From a virus, in the IMG/VR virus record IMGVR_UViG_3300037324_000047, positions 1 to 40,158 of that record: 40,158 nt of DNA; one strand, written 5' to 3'. Positions within the stretch are counted from its first letter, which is position 1. Each line of letters starts with the position of its first letter. Below are positions 23,758-30,953 of the stretch, one piece after another. The position numbers and the translations under genes are program-made. The notes beneath the pieces were generated by a model. The model was not told where the DNA came from. It ran no database searches and saw nothing but the letters and a program-made list of their open reading frames with translations.

Positions 23758-23886
23758 TTAACATTCAATAAAACTCATTAAAACGAGCTTTATTTCATCG
23801 TTGTGTACAAGCACTACATCCATGCTAGTACAGATATTTTTCTGATCCTCAACGAAGAGAAATAAAAATTCCTCCCCGCTTTGCCT
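23758..23886 (-). pseudogene. ORF remnant after the PP-loop gene
   Basis: An open stretch of 42 codons between a TAG and a TAA has protein-like composition (GEEFLFLFVEDQKNICTSMD, ending LVLMSFIEC) but no start codon near its beginning. The first ATG, at 23823, would leave only 21 residues. It may be the end of a gene broken by insertion of the cassette at 23.9-25.26 kb. The rest of the 23612-23902 gap holds the terminator and possible short RNA. Confidence 0.35.
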
Positions 23887-23902
23887 CTAAGGAGGCATTG
23901 GG

Positions 23903-24814
23903 TTAATCATGGCAGTGCCCAGAATTACAATAGAATCCTACGTCAAACAAACCTACTTGAGTTGGTAGATTAATGATCTGATCTACACTAAAATCGGAAT
24001 TGAACGTATGACCGTATTTCTTTTCAATCTTTCTAGTCCAATCTCTAAGTGCCGTACGTTCTTTGTACATCTGTTGTAATTTTTCCCAGGGCTTCCAGAA
24101 GCAGTTATTACAATTACTTTCGTAAGCAAATTCTACATTTTTATCTCTCCAGTATTTTTGAACATGGAATACGGTAATCATATCTTCTACTAAATCAAAT
24201 CTTCCATTTCTCCAATTCTTGAAAATCTTATTTCTCATTTTATGCTTTCCGTAATTGGCGCATTGAGTAGCAATTTCAAATTCAGTTGAGAATCTATCGC
24301 ATCTTTCCTTTTCATCGTAACGATACCCAATTTTCATTTCAATAGGGTTATTACAGAAATACGGTCTTGACTTGCTGAATTTTGGAGTCTCAATAGGGAT
24401 AGCTTCTAAATCATGATTGAGATAGAAATATTCAAATATTGGTTTCATCTTCATTTCATCCGTGCAAAACCTAGTCAGCTTATTCGGTATCATTGATTTT
24501 CTTTCTATAATACTATCAAATGATTCACCACGAACCCAAGTTATTTCCCTTCCAATATGCTGTTCTAAATCGAGTATTGTTTTTATGATCGTAGGATCTT
24601 CAGTAGTTCCAATAAATTCACCCCATCTAGCAGTATAATTTGAAAGTCTATCATTAGCTATTTGCATCAGCTTCTTGTCTGGGTGGGATAATTTTGAATC
24701 ATCAGCACAAACCAAGGAAAATATTTCAATATCACTTGGATAGTGAGCAGCTATATAGGCAGATGATTTCCCACCTGAAACACTATTTGCAGTTAAAATT
24801 TTCCCAACGCTCAT
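23903..24814 (-). CDS. PP-loop ATPase of the PAPS reductase family
   Basis: A 303-residue protein from the ATG at 24814; an earlier ATG at 24847 adds 11 basic residues and has a poorer leader. The ATP-binding PP-loop is VSGGKSSAY at about 12-20. Mid-protein it has RFCTDEMKMKPI, as in PAPS-reductase-like enzymes, then NCNNCFWKPWEKL and a Cys/His C-terminus (CNSGHCHD) that may bind a metal or iron-sulfur cluster. Such enzymes adenylate a substrate or move sulfur; phage members may act in nucleic-acid thiolation or sulfur metabolism. The substrate is unknown. It follows an attC-like palindrome and is probably acquired. Confidence 0.8.
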   Translation of the reverse strand: MSVGKILTANSVSGGKSSAYIAAHYPSDIEIFSLVCADDSKLSHPDKKLMQIANDRLSNYTARWGEFIGTTEDPTIIKTILDLEQHIGREITWVRGESFDSIIERKSMIPNKLTRFCTDEMKMKPIFEYFYLNHDLEAIPIETPKFSKSRPYFCNNPIEMKIGYRYDEKERCDRFSTEFEIATQCANYGKHKMRNKIFKNWRNGRFDLVEDMITVFHVQKYWRDKNVEFAYESNCNNCFWKPWEKLQQMYKERTALRDWTRKIEKKYGHTFNSDFSVDQIINLPTQVGLFDVGFYCNSGHCHD

Positions 24815-24861
24815 TTTTATTTCTCTTTTTCCTCGTGGATACCTCATTTGTTAATCAACCG

Positions 24862-24955
24862 TGCCAGTACACAACACCAGCTATACCCCAGCCTTGCCGC
24901 AGGCGCAACACAAGGCCGTTGCATAGCTATCGCCGTTATAGTGCATTGTGCTTAA
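24862..24955 (-). other. GC-rich imperfect palindrome resembling an attC recombination site
   Basis: Arms 24929-24912 and 24897-24880 (minus: AGCTATGCAACGGCCTTG and CAAGGCTGGGGTATAGCT) pair over 18 positions with only an AA/GG mismatch and two G-U pairs, around a 14-base loop. Outside them ATAAC and GTTGT can pair with an uneven spacer. This follows the layout of integron attC sites (outer R boxes, inner L boxes, mismatched spacer), though the R box (GTTGTGT) is not a perfect GTTRRRY. It is more GC-rich than its surroundings and lies between two genes. Confidence 0.4.
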
Positions 24956-25206
24956 AGTGGGTTACAACTATTGCAGTTTATACCCATTGAAGGTGCTTCT
25001 ATAATATCATCGCTTCCGCATACATCGCACAACGTACCCTTCGGCACAATAACACTATCTATAGGTAATGTTTGCCCTTGCTTTAGTGCTTTAATTAACA
25101 GTTCTTGCACTTCGTCTGTGTTCCAAGTAAGTTTACATACATCTTCCCACTCAGAGCTTGACGTATGGTCTAGTATTATATCTAATGCTTTGTCTTCTAT
25201 ATTCAT
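24952..25206 (-). CDS. Small zinc-ribbon protein of the inserted cassette
   Basis: An 84-residue acidic protein starting MNIEDKALDIILDHTSSSEW. The C-terminal third has CDVCGSDDI and then NCNSCNPL, two CxxC knuckles that should bind one zinc. The stop adjoins the attC-like palindrome. Its base composition and style differ from the neighbouring phage genes, fitting recent capture together with the PP-loop gene. Function is unknown; it may be a partner of that ATPase. Confidence 0.6.
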   Translation of the reverse strand: MNIEDKALDIILDHTSSSEWEDVCKLTWNTDEVQELLIKALKQGQTLPIDSVIVPKGTLCDVCGSDDIIEAPSMGINCNSCNPL

Positions 25207-25245
25207 AATTCAGTTTTATTTATTCGGGCAAAAACTACCCATAGA

Positions 25246-25257
25246 TTTAACGTTAAA
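25246..25257. other. 12-bp perfect palindrome TTTAACGTTAAA
   Basis: This palindrome lies between the YopX-like gene stop and the cassette gene. It contains GTTAAA(T), which matches the integron core GTTRRRY on the minus strand, so it may mark the upstream edge of the inserted cassette. It may equally be chance in AT-rich DNA. Confidence 0.3.
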
Positions 25258-25264
25258 ATCAATT

Positions 25265-25597
25265 CTATAAAACAATCAACGGCCTAAATATATCCTCTAA
25301 ATAATACGGAAAATTCAAACTACTATAGGCTAGCATTTTTCCGTTTACAAATTTGACATTGTAAAAGTACCCGTGTCCAGATCTTAATTTGTCCCCTTCA
25401 TAAATGAAATTAACCGATAAGTCCAGTATTCCACTACAAAGCCCTACCGTTTCCGATAGGACTTTGTAAGAAGCAAAAACTTCTCCATTCTCTTCTTGTG
25501 CGATATAATCTGAATCTTTAGACTGCAACAAACTCCCAAAAATCCAATCGCTTTTAAGTGAGACTTTTCCTCTGTAAATCCTTGTCTGTAATTCCAA
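25265..25597 (-). CDS. YopX family protein
   Basis: A 110-residue protein. The N-terminus RIYRGKVSLKSDWIFGSLLQ matches the usual YopX opening (FRGK...W.YGSLL), and the later SYKVLSETVGLCSGILDLSV followed by NFIYEGDKL matches the conserved G..D..G..IYEGD block. YopX proteins are common in phages of Gram-positive and Bacteroidetes hosts; their role is unknown. The start overlaps the upstream gene by 44 bases, but the conserved N-terminus supports it. Confidence 0.78.
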   Translation of the reverse strand: MELQTRIYRGKVSLKSDWIFGSLLQSKDSDYIAQEENGEVFASYKVLSETVGLCSGILDLSVNFIYEGDKLRSGHGYFYNVKFVNGKMLAYSSLNFPYYLEDIFRPLIVL

Positions 25598-26261
25598 TTC
25601 CTATGTGGTTTGTTATGATCTCTAGGTTTTCTCTAGAATGATTTGGCACCAAGCTGACAACTGGAAAACGCTTTTTTGAGGCGGGCTTATTTGATTTGTG
25701 CATAGTGATATTTAAGTCAAAAATAATTCCTCTAATAAATCCACGTTGCTCAATAACAGCATCAAAAACTGAAATTATTTCAGGTATTGTGCTTTTCTCT
25801 CCACTGGTGCTAAACTCCCAATGTCCAATTATTCCACCAATTTTTGGCAATAAAAACCTCAAGGTCAATCTAGACCTCCACTCATTTTTGTGCTTCTCAG
25901 CTAATTTTTCCAGCATTTCTGGGTGATCTTGAAGCGAATAATCATTGTACCCTTCGCTTTTTTGGTCATAAATCTTAAAGTCCAGGCCATCGCCATGAGC
26001 CACCAAAGCCCCTGCGCTATCTCTTAATTCCAACCTTTCATCGCAAACTAGTTCTGGTCGATCTTCCATAAATATCACTTGCAGGGTACTTGGCTTCTCT
26101 CCGTATTCTTCTTTAAAGTATTTCTCATACTTTCCTGTTGCTAGAAAATAATCTAGTGCCATAGGGTAACCTTTCTCCGTCTTTTTTCCGCATTTTATTT
26201 TTCCGATTAATGGAAATTGCAACCTTGGTGCCTGTGGCGGTCTTTTTATTCTACCTGTCAT
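25554..26261 (-). CDS. gp3-like protein (recombination directionality factor-like fold)
   Basis: A 235-residue protein from the ATG at 26261, which overlaps the exonuclease stop in an ATGA; an upstream ATG at 26303 would lie inside that gene. It begins MTGRIKRPPQAPRLQFPLIG and has KGYPMALDYFLAT then EYGEKPSTLQVIFMEDRPEL, resembling the phage gp3/RDF-like family (GRP..LDYF, YG..P). In phiC31 gp3 controls integrase direction. No integrase is visible here, so the family name may not describe its job; many lytic phages carry it among nucleases. Confidence 0.55.
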   Translation of the reverse strand: MTGRIKRPPQAPRLQFPLIGKIKCGKKTEKGYPMALDYFLATGKYEKYFKEEYGEKPSTLQVIFMEDRPELVCDERLELRDSAGALVAHGDGLDFKIYDQKSEGYNDYSLQDHPEMLEKLAEKHKNEWRSRLTLRFLLPKIGGIIGHWEFSTSGEKSTIPEIISVFDAVIEQRGFIRGIIFDLNITMHKSNKPASKKRFPVVSLVPNHSRENLEIITNHIGIGITDKDLQRKSLT

Positions 26262-26893
26262 ATTAGCCCCCTTTTTAAAAGCTCGAAATAACATTCTGCG
26301 CAACCTTCTGTATCAGAAATAGCTTGGTGCGCTCCTTCAAACTCTTTTTCAAAAAGGATCCTGTACAACTCTTCTAATTTTGGAAACTTAAAACCGCTCC
26401 CTCCTTTTGGAAAAGGTAATCTGCAATAGTCGATTGTACTTTTCATAGTACAGAATTTAGGCTTTCTGGGCAAAAGAAGTCCTGCCATATTTAATTCTGA
26501 TCCTAAAACTAAACTGTCAAAATCCATATTGTGAGCCACAATCAAATCAGCATCTTTGTGATGAAATTTGAAAAAATTTAGAGCATCAATAATTGGAACA
26601 CCTCTTGTATGGCTTTCCTCGTTAGTGAATCCGTTGTCTGTCCAAAATTTAGATCTCTTTTCAGCCTCTACATCAGAAATTCCCTTGTTAAGCCAATAAT
26701 CTAAATCTGGTATTTTCCAGCCATCTGGTTTAATAAGAAACTCCTTGCTCTTTATTTTCTGGACTCCTACTGTTTCACTCTCAAGATAAACAGAAACAGC
26801 TAACTGAATAATCCTTGGCTGTATTACAACTCCTGCTTCGTTGCGCTTTGGGAACCCGGTTGTCTCCGTATCGAAAAACAATATCCTACGCAT
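26258..26893 (-). CDS. DEDDh 3'-5' exonuclease (DnaQ-like)
   Basis: A 211-residue nuclease with the complete DEDDh set: FDTETTG at 7-13 (D8, E10), AHNMDFD at 120-126 (D124 or D126), and GAHQAISDTEGCAE with H189 and D194. It should remove 3' nucleotides from DNA or RNA. No polymerase is encoded nearby, so it may act with the host polymerase or in host DNA breakdown. It overlaps the upstream nuclease gene by eight bases and the gp3-like gene by four. Confidence 0.93.
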   Translation of the reverse strand: MRRILFFDTETTGFPKRNEAGVVIQPRIIQLAVSVYLESETVGVQKIKSKEFLIKPDGWKIPDLDYWLNKGISDVEAEKRSKFWTDNGFTNEESHTRGVPIIDALNFFKFHHKDADLIVAHNMDFDSLVLGSELNMAGLLLPRKPKFCTMKSTIDYCRLPFPKGGSGFKFPKLEELYRILFEKEFEGAHQAISDTEGCAECYFELLKRGLI

Positions 26894-27908
26894 CTTGTCC
26901 CCCCTTCTTTAATTTTACCAACTCTGAAAGGTTTATGTTTACAAAGTTGCTATCTAAGCAACCATCTGCGAGGTTTATTTCTCCAGAACATACCAATACA
27001 CTGCTTTTCTTATTCCTGCGATCTATGGCTATCAAGCCTAACAAATGAGGCATTTTATCCACTACATTCTTGTGGGATTGCTCAGTAAAATTATAACTTG
27101 GTAAGGATCCTCTCCATGCTTTAGGCGACCAATTGTAAGTTTGCTCAATCAATATATCTGGGTAATGCTTATTCCAGATTAATTTGTAGGCCTCAAGCTG
27201 AAAGATATGCGAATCGTAAAACCCCTTTCTCCCACTCTTAAAATCTACTAAAGCATTTATTTCAATCTCTCTTTTTCCTTCTTTTGGACTCCCTTTTTTT
27301 TCTCCAGACTTGTAAACCTCTCCGAAAAAACCTTTTTCCTCAACGGTTATTTTACATGGCAGATCCAAGGCCCCTGCTAGTCCTGTTTCTTCATCAGCCA
27401 AAATAATTTCGATTGCCAAAGGCTTTACCTTATAATCAATACACCACTGAGCAAATGCAAGAATGTCTTTTTTTAACTCCTCCTCATGGTAGATAAATTT
27501 TTCGGGCAATTGGTTTTCGTCAATATACTGCTTAAGCTTTCCTCTGATTGCATCAAGATTGTAAATCCCTTTCTGAATTAACAGGGTTGAACACTCAATG
27601 TGCATAAATGTGCCGTAATCAGCCCTTTCATTTTTATAAAGCTCAGCCTCCTCAAATCCCATGTCAGCAATCCACTTAATCAAGTGCGGACTGGTGGGCA
27701 ATACCCTTCCTAGTGCCGTTGTAACTGACTCATAAAAGAACGGTTCCCCTGCTTCATCAAAAGTGTAATAAACCCTTTCGCTTGTTCCTCCAACCCGGTA
27801 CACAGTCCTTGGCTGAATCTTCAATGCATCTTCATTGAAAAAAAGCGCTTTTAGCTCTTCGACTGTTATGCCGTTTTCTAGCTCAAAATATTTTTCTAGC
27901 TCATTCAT
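26886..27908 (-). CDS. PD-(D/E)XK nuclease, RecB/Cas4-like
   Basis: A 340-residue protein with the RecB-type nuclease order: H103 in DYGTFMHIECS, E167 in LAIEIILADEETG, D182 in LAGALDLP, D222 and K224 in LVDFKSGRKGFY, and Q237 in HIFQLEAYK. It probably degrades DNA ends as a phage recombination exonuclease. No separate annealing protein is recognised beside it, though one of the unknown genes could serve. It lies directly after the helix-turn-helix gene. Confidence 0.9.
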   Translation of the reverse strand: MNELEKYFELENGITVEELKALFFNEDALKIQPRTVYRVGGTSERVYYTFDEAGEPFFYESVTTALGRVLPTSPHLIKWIADMGFEEAELYKNERADYGTFMHIECSTLLIQKGIYNLDAIRGKLKQYIDENQLPEKFIYHEEELKKDILAFAQWCIDYKVKPLAIEIILADEETGLAGALDLPCKITVEEKGFFGEVYKSGEKKGSPKEGKREIEINALVDFKSGRKGFYDSHIFQLEAYKLIWNKHYPDILIEQTYNWSPKAWRGSLPSYNFTEQSHKNVVDKMPHLLGLIAIDRRNKKSSVLVCSGEINLADGCLDSNFVNINLSELVKLKKGGQDA

Positions 27909-27919
27909 GTTTCTCTTTT

Positions 27920-28147
27920 TTAGTCTTGTCCAAATAAATAATTTGTATCACATATTAACCTGTCGCAGAGCATGCTTATGTGATCAATTTTTATGCTCCT
28001 TGTCTCCCCTGAACATAATCTCATAATGTTCATCCTTTGAGTTTTAATGCTAGACTCTGGCCACAACTCCTTCGCAAGATCAATCATTTTAATCTGCTCC
28101 TCGTACTTACTATTGTGCATTTCAATAGCCTCTTTAATTTTTAACAC
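27920..28147 (-). CDS. Helix-turn-helix protein, Cro/C1 type
   Basis: A 75-residue protein with a four- to five-helix XRE-like layout: MIDLAKELWPESSIKTQRMN, then SIKIDHISMLCDRLICDTNY. Its size suits a Cro-like regulator. It is the only clear regulator in the genome and so the best candidate to bind the shared operator ATATAC-N7-GTATAT. It lies after the terminator at 28168-28190 and has no obvious promoter, so it may depend on read-through. Confidence 0.7.
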   Translation of the reverse strand: MLKIKEAIEMHNSKYEEQIKMIDLAKELWPESSIKTQRMNIMRLCSGETRSIKIDHISMLCDRLICDTNYLFGQD

Positions 28148-28167
28148 TTTTTGTTTTTTAGGTAAAT

Positions 28168-28190
28168 AAAAAAAAGGGGGTATTTCCCCC
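28168..28190 (-). terminator. Terminator after the zinc-ribbon gene
   Basis: GGGGG and CCCCC pair around a five-base loop, followed on the minus strand by eight T. It overlaps the end of the 144-residue gene and precedes the helix-turn-helix gene. Confidence 0.85.
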
Positions 28191-28193
28191 TAT

Positions 28194-28628
28194 TTAATTC
28201 CTTGGATTATAGTAGTCTTCTTTTTGCATCTCCAGACCTTGAACACCTCCACAATTTTTGCACTTTCCTAGAGCCTCGCCATTGTTCCCAAAATCAAAAA
28301 GCTCTTCAATACTGGATCCACAATTTGAACAGTTGCCTGTTCCCCTAAAATAAAGGCCTGAAAAAGCAAGCTCTAAATCCCTTGTCCATCTTGAAAATAT
28401 TTTTAAACAAACGGCACCAACTGTCCAACCCTCGGCCTCAATAATTTCTTTTACCGGTCTAAGCCAAAAATCTTGATCTAGCTCAATCCCCTCTTTATTG
28501 CATATCTCTTCAAATCTTCTTTCGATTCTGGAGGCTAATCCCTTCCAGCTAGACCTTGGAAAAAACTGCAATAAATCTTTCCACTCCTTTGAGTTTCTGT
28601 CTATTTCTATTCCGTTGTAAATTTGCAT
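28194..28628 (-). CDS. Hypothetical protein with C-terminal zinc ribbon
   Basis: A 144-residue protein from the ATG at 28628. A longer frame to 28715 runs through the promoter and leader, so it is rejected. Residues 1-100 are helical and basic (SSWKGLASRIERRFEEICNK). The C-terminus has NCSNCGSSIEELFDFGNNGE and then KCKNCGG, a CxxC pair that should bind zinc. It has promoter P3 and the shared leader upstream, so it is an early gene. Function unknown. Confidence 0.65.
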   Translation of the reverse strand: MQIYNGIEIDRNSKEWKDLLQFFPRSSWKGLASRIERRFEEICNKEGIELDQDFWLRPVKEIIEAEGWTVGAVCLKIFSRWTRDLELAFSGLYFRGTGNCSNCGSSIEELFDFGNNGEALGKCKNCGGVQGLEMQKEDYYNPRN

Positions 28629-28642
28629 TTTTTGATTGTTTA

Positions 28643-28689
28643 TGATTAACTGATCTTCAAATATATACTTTTTATATAAACGCAACAAA
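28643..28689 (-). promoter_or_regulatory. Bacteroidetes-type promoter P3 with degenerate operator
   Basis: TATATTTG (28665-28658) is preceded by ATATAC at 28663-28668, but the second half-site is changed to ATAAAC, so the dyad is broken. TTG at 28685-28683 (17-base spacing) or TTTG at 28689-28686 could be -33. The leader motif follows (28655-28643), with a 27-base run nearly identical to that of the DUF932 gene. Confidence 0.72.
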
Positions 28690-28726
28690 TAATATGTAGA
28701 TATAATTTGGGCCATTTTAAGCTATC

Positions 28727-28738
28727 TCTAAGCTTAGA
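28727..28738. other. 12-bp perfect palindrome TCTAAGCTTAGA
   Basis: It lies about 65 bases upstream of promoter P3, in a 220-base gap with no gene. It might be an additional operator; no second copy was noticed. Confidence 0.3.
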
Positions 28739-28769
28739 TCATCTCTAGATATATGAACACTCCAGAAAC

Positions 28770-28803
28770 AAAAAAAAAGGCTAGGGTAATCACCCCCTAG
28801 CCT
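28770..28803 (-). terminator. Terminator after the DUF932 gene
   Basis: The minus strand pairs AGGCTAGGG with CCCTAGCCT (9 bp) around an eight-base loop, followed by nine A on the plus strand (T-run on the transcript). Confidence 0.92.
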
Positions 28804-28848
28804 ATCAGTCAATCAATGCCCCTGTGTGTGGGACAAAGATCAAATGTA

Positions 28849-29976
28849 TTAAACTTTCTTTAACAATGCCACTCTATTCATAAGCTTTCCGGCTATTTCC
28901 TGAATTTCTCTGCCTCTTGCCGATTCAGCATCTCTGCCAACTGCTGTCACACCATTAACCAACTTCCAAAGGCTAGGCTCTCCAGACACTCCGTTTTCGG
29001 TTTTTCCATCCATCAAAACCTTGCCCACTTTTTCCACTTCGGCTTTGATCAGCCCTGTCTTGGCAAGTAACTTTATTTCCTTGTCTATGTCCACTTCCAT
29101 ATAGCTTGCGTCCTGAATAAGCTCCATCTCTTTTTGGATCATTTCAGCCTTGAAAATTTGGCCTGTCAGATCCTTTAAAAGAGAAGCTTGAAGGTTTGTG
29201 TCATGCCGGTATGTCTCCTCTGATAGTCTTAAATTATCGGGCAATTTTGCGCCTAAATGAATGGTTCTTAGCACTGACTCTCCTACCATTCCATTCAAAC
29301 ATACTCCTTGCATTGTGAACGTCCTTAATTCAAGCGCCCCATCTCCATAATCAGATGTCGCTAACCTTGCGCCATAACTCATGACTACCTGGCCATTCCT
29401 TGGCGTGTCAAAGACTAGAGGCTGAGGCATGAGCATTTCTAGAAAGAACTTTGTGTCTGTCATTAGGCCATCTGCCATAACGGATCCATGCTCATAACCT
29501 GCTTTTACAAAATCTTGCACTAATTTTTCGCTGTGCAATCTTCGGTATTGGTCTGAAAGAAAACCGCGAACCTCTCCACCTACTGAGCGAACAAGCACCT
29601 TGCTTCTCTTGGTATATCCAATATGCTCATTTAAGATCCTAGCACAAAGATCACGCTCCCACTCTACTCCTCTTGCTAACTGCTCCAGATACTTTGCAGG
29701 AACGCTCATTTTTTCTCCTAATTGACGAACTGCATTTGAATGAATCGAATACTCTTCAACCTCTCCTGCAATCTGGATCTCCATTTTTACTTTGCCATTT
29801 GCAGTAAAATTAATGGCAGCATTTCTGTTGTCATTATTGGTTCCTACTGGAGTAATAAAATCTTTACTCATTTTTCCTTCTGCTACTAATCTTTGAAAGG
29901 CCATCTCAGCATTAGGCTGATGACTCTTAATTCGTCTTTCTAGATTTGCGATTGTTACTTCTGTGAACGTGTTCAT
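28849..29976 (-). CDS. DUF932 family phage protein
   Basis: A 375-residue protein from the ATG at 29976; the frame extends to 30012 through the leader. It contains the DUF932 hallmarks near 80-230: SIHSNAVRQLGEKMSVPAKY, then a GFLSDQYRRLHSEKL block and a YGARLATSDYGDGALELRTF segment followed by TMQGVCLNGMV. DUF932 proteins are frequent in phages and plasmids; the function is unsettled. It is the longest early gene, has its own promoter P4 and its own terminator, so it is probably expressed strongly and alone. Confidence 0.75.
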   Translation of the reverse strand: MNTFTEVTIANLERRIKSHQPNAEMAFQRLVAEGKMSKDFITPVGTNNDNRNAAINFTANGKVKMEIQIAGEVEEYSIHSNAVRQLGEKMSVPAKYLEQLARGVEWERDLCARILNEHIGYTKRSKVLVRSVGGEVRGFLSDQYRRLHSEKLVQDFVKAGYEHGSVMADGLMTDTKFFLEMLMPQPLVFDTPRNGQVVMSYGARLATSDYGDGALELRTFTMQGVCLNGMVGESVLRTIHLGAKLPDNLRLSEETYRHDTNLQASLLKDLTGQIFKAEMIQKEMELIQDASYMEVDIDKEIKLLAKTGLIKAEVEKVGKVLMDGKTENGVSGEPSLWKLVNGVTAVGRDAESARGREIQEIAGKLMNRVALLKKV

Positions 29977-29993
29977 CTTTTTTTGATTGTTTA

Positions 29994-30040
29994 TGATTAA
30001 CTGATTGAACAAATATATACTGCTAATGTATATAATAAAA
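29994..30040 (-). promoter_or_regulatory. Palindromic Bacteroidetes-type promoter P4 with leader motif
   Basis: TATATTTG (30017-30010) and TTTTA (30040-30036) are 18 bases apart. The inverted repeat ATATAC-N7-GTATAT (30015-30033) keeps its arms although the seven-base centre (TGCTAAT) differs from the other copies, which argues that the dyad itself is selected. The leader motif lies at 30006-29994. Confidence 0.82.
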
Positions 30041-30065
30041 GCATTTATCTACTTTTTTTTAATAT

Positions 30066-30087
30066 AAAAAAAGGGGCTACTCGCCCC
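30066..30087 (-). terminator. Terminator overlapping a stop codon
   Basis: GGGGC and GCCCC pair around a five-base loop, followed by seven T on the minus strand. The TAG stop of the 82-residue gene (30079-30077) lies partly in the loop, so translation ends inside the hairpin. Confidence 0.8.
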
Positions 30088-30325
30088 CTGTGAATTTCTG
30101 CCAAGATTTGCCAACTCGTTCCATCTTTTCAATAAAGATCTCTCTGGGTATTTCTCTTATAATCGAATTGCTGTTTAAAAAACTTTCTTTCTTATAAATA
30201 GAAACTTCCGCTCTGTCCTCCCATATCCAAGGTGCCAGCACCTCTTCTCCTTTTATGCTTACAATCCACTCGTGACTTTTTGGGCCATCTTTGACTCCAT
30301 AAAAGCCATCCTTAATATTTTCCAT
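30077..30325 (-). CDS. Small hypothetical early protein
   Basis: An 82-residue protein starting MENIKDGFYGVKDGPKSHEW, with many aromatic residues and a charged C-terminal helix. No family is recognised. It has the leader motif AATCAGTCAATCA (30353-30341) 16 bases before its start but no promoter of its own; it should be co-transcribed with the 73-residue gene, whose stop overlaps the motif. Confidence 0.6.
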   Translation of the reverse strand: MENIKDGFYGVKDGPKSHEWIVSIKGEEVLAPWIWEDRAEVSIYKKESFLNSNSIIREIPREIFIEKMERVGKSWQKFTGGE

Positions 30326-30351
30326 GGTTTTTTTTTATTGTGATTGACTGA

Positions 30352-30573
30352 TTAAAATGAATAGAAACGAACTGTTAAGCCTCTTCTCAACTTGCAAATT
30401 GTGATGTCTTTTCCTTCTGCAAATGCTCTTTCAACCAACTTAGCAGAAAGATCTAGGCCACATAAGGCAACAAGGCCTTTGACTCCAACAAGCTTACTCA
30501 TTGAGGATCCGTTAAAATTTTTACCGTTTACTTTGATTTTGAAGTTTGAATTGATTTCGCTAACTGATCTCAT
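30352..30573 (-). CDS. Small hypothetical early protein, basic
   Basis: A 73-residue basic protein starting MRSVSEINSNFKIKVNGKNF and ending RRGLTVRFYSF. A hydrophobic centre (GVKGLVALCGLDLSAKLVER) suggests a folded alpha/beta domain. It has promoter P5 and the leader motif just upstream. Unknown function; a host-takeover role is typical for genes at this place. Confidence 0.62.
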   Translation of the reverse strand: MRSVSEINSNFKIKVNGKNFNGSSMSKLVGVKGLVALCGLDLSAKLVERAFAEGKDITICKLRRGLTVRFYSF

Positions 30574-30588
30574 GGCCTTTTCCTTTTT

Positions 30589-30635
30589 TGATTAACTGAT
30601 TGAACAAATATATACTTTTTATGTATATGATAAAA
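30589..30635 (-). promoter_or_regulatory. Palindromic Bacteroidetes-type promoter P5 with leader motif
   Basis: TATATTTG (30612-30605), TTTTA (30635-30631), 18 bases between, the inverted repeat ATATAC-N7-GTATAT at 30610-30628, and the leader motif at 30601-30589. This is the clearest copy of the set. Confidence 0.85.
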
Positions 30636-30655
30636 GCACTAATTAAAAAAAGATC

Positions 30656-30676
30656 AAAAAAAAAGGGCAAATGCCC
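30656..30676 (-). terminator. Terminator after the first early gene
   Basis: GGGC and GCCC pair around a four-base loop with a nine-T run after it on the minus strand. The stem is short but the T-run is long. Confidence 0.65.
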
Positions 30677-30697
30677 CCTCTTTTTAATCAACAACTT

Positions 30698-30937
30698 TTA
30701 TAATTGGTTAATTAGCTTTGAGTGCTGTTTTTGATCTAAATGGTAAAGGATAAAATTTCCGCATTCAATAACTTTACCTCTTCGGTTGTAATTGCAGGTT
30801 ACTTCTGCGGTATCTCCAACGACTTTTATTTTTTCTATTTGATAAATGTCATTATACCTATTATCAAAATATTTTGCACCTGCCTCTATTTTGCTTGCAT
30901 ATCTGCCTTGATTTTCAAAAGTCTCAATACTTTCCAT
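30698..30937 (-). CDS. Small hypothetical early protein
   Basis: A 79-residue protein starting MESIETFENQGRYASKIEAG, with beta-rich character (IEKIKVVGDTAEVTCNYNRR). It may be a small SH3- or Tudor-like barrel, which I cannot confirm. It has promoter P6 and the leader motif, and its own terminator, so it forms a single-gene unit after the lysis genes. Confidence 0.6.
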   Translation of the reverse strand: MESIETFENQGRYASKIEAGAKYFDNRYNDIYQIEKIKVVGDTAEVTCNYNRRGKVIECGNFILYHLDQKQHSKLINQL

Positions 30938-30953
30938 TTTTGATATGTTTAAA

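Noticed and set aside
24694-25270. Plus-strand frames in the cassette region
   Set aside because: They run through the attC-like palindrome and opposite the PP-loop and zinc-ribbon genes, whose motifs are clear on the minus strand.
28629-30012. Apparent N-terminal similarity (QLIINNQK) between two early proteins if longest frames are used
   Set aside because: The similarity is the translation of the shared untranslated leader; the ATGs at 28628 and 29976 are the sensible starts.
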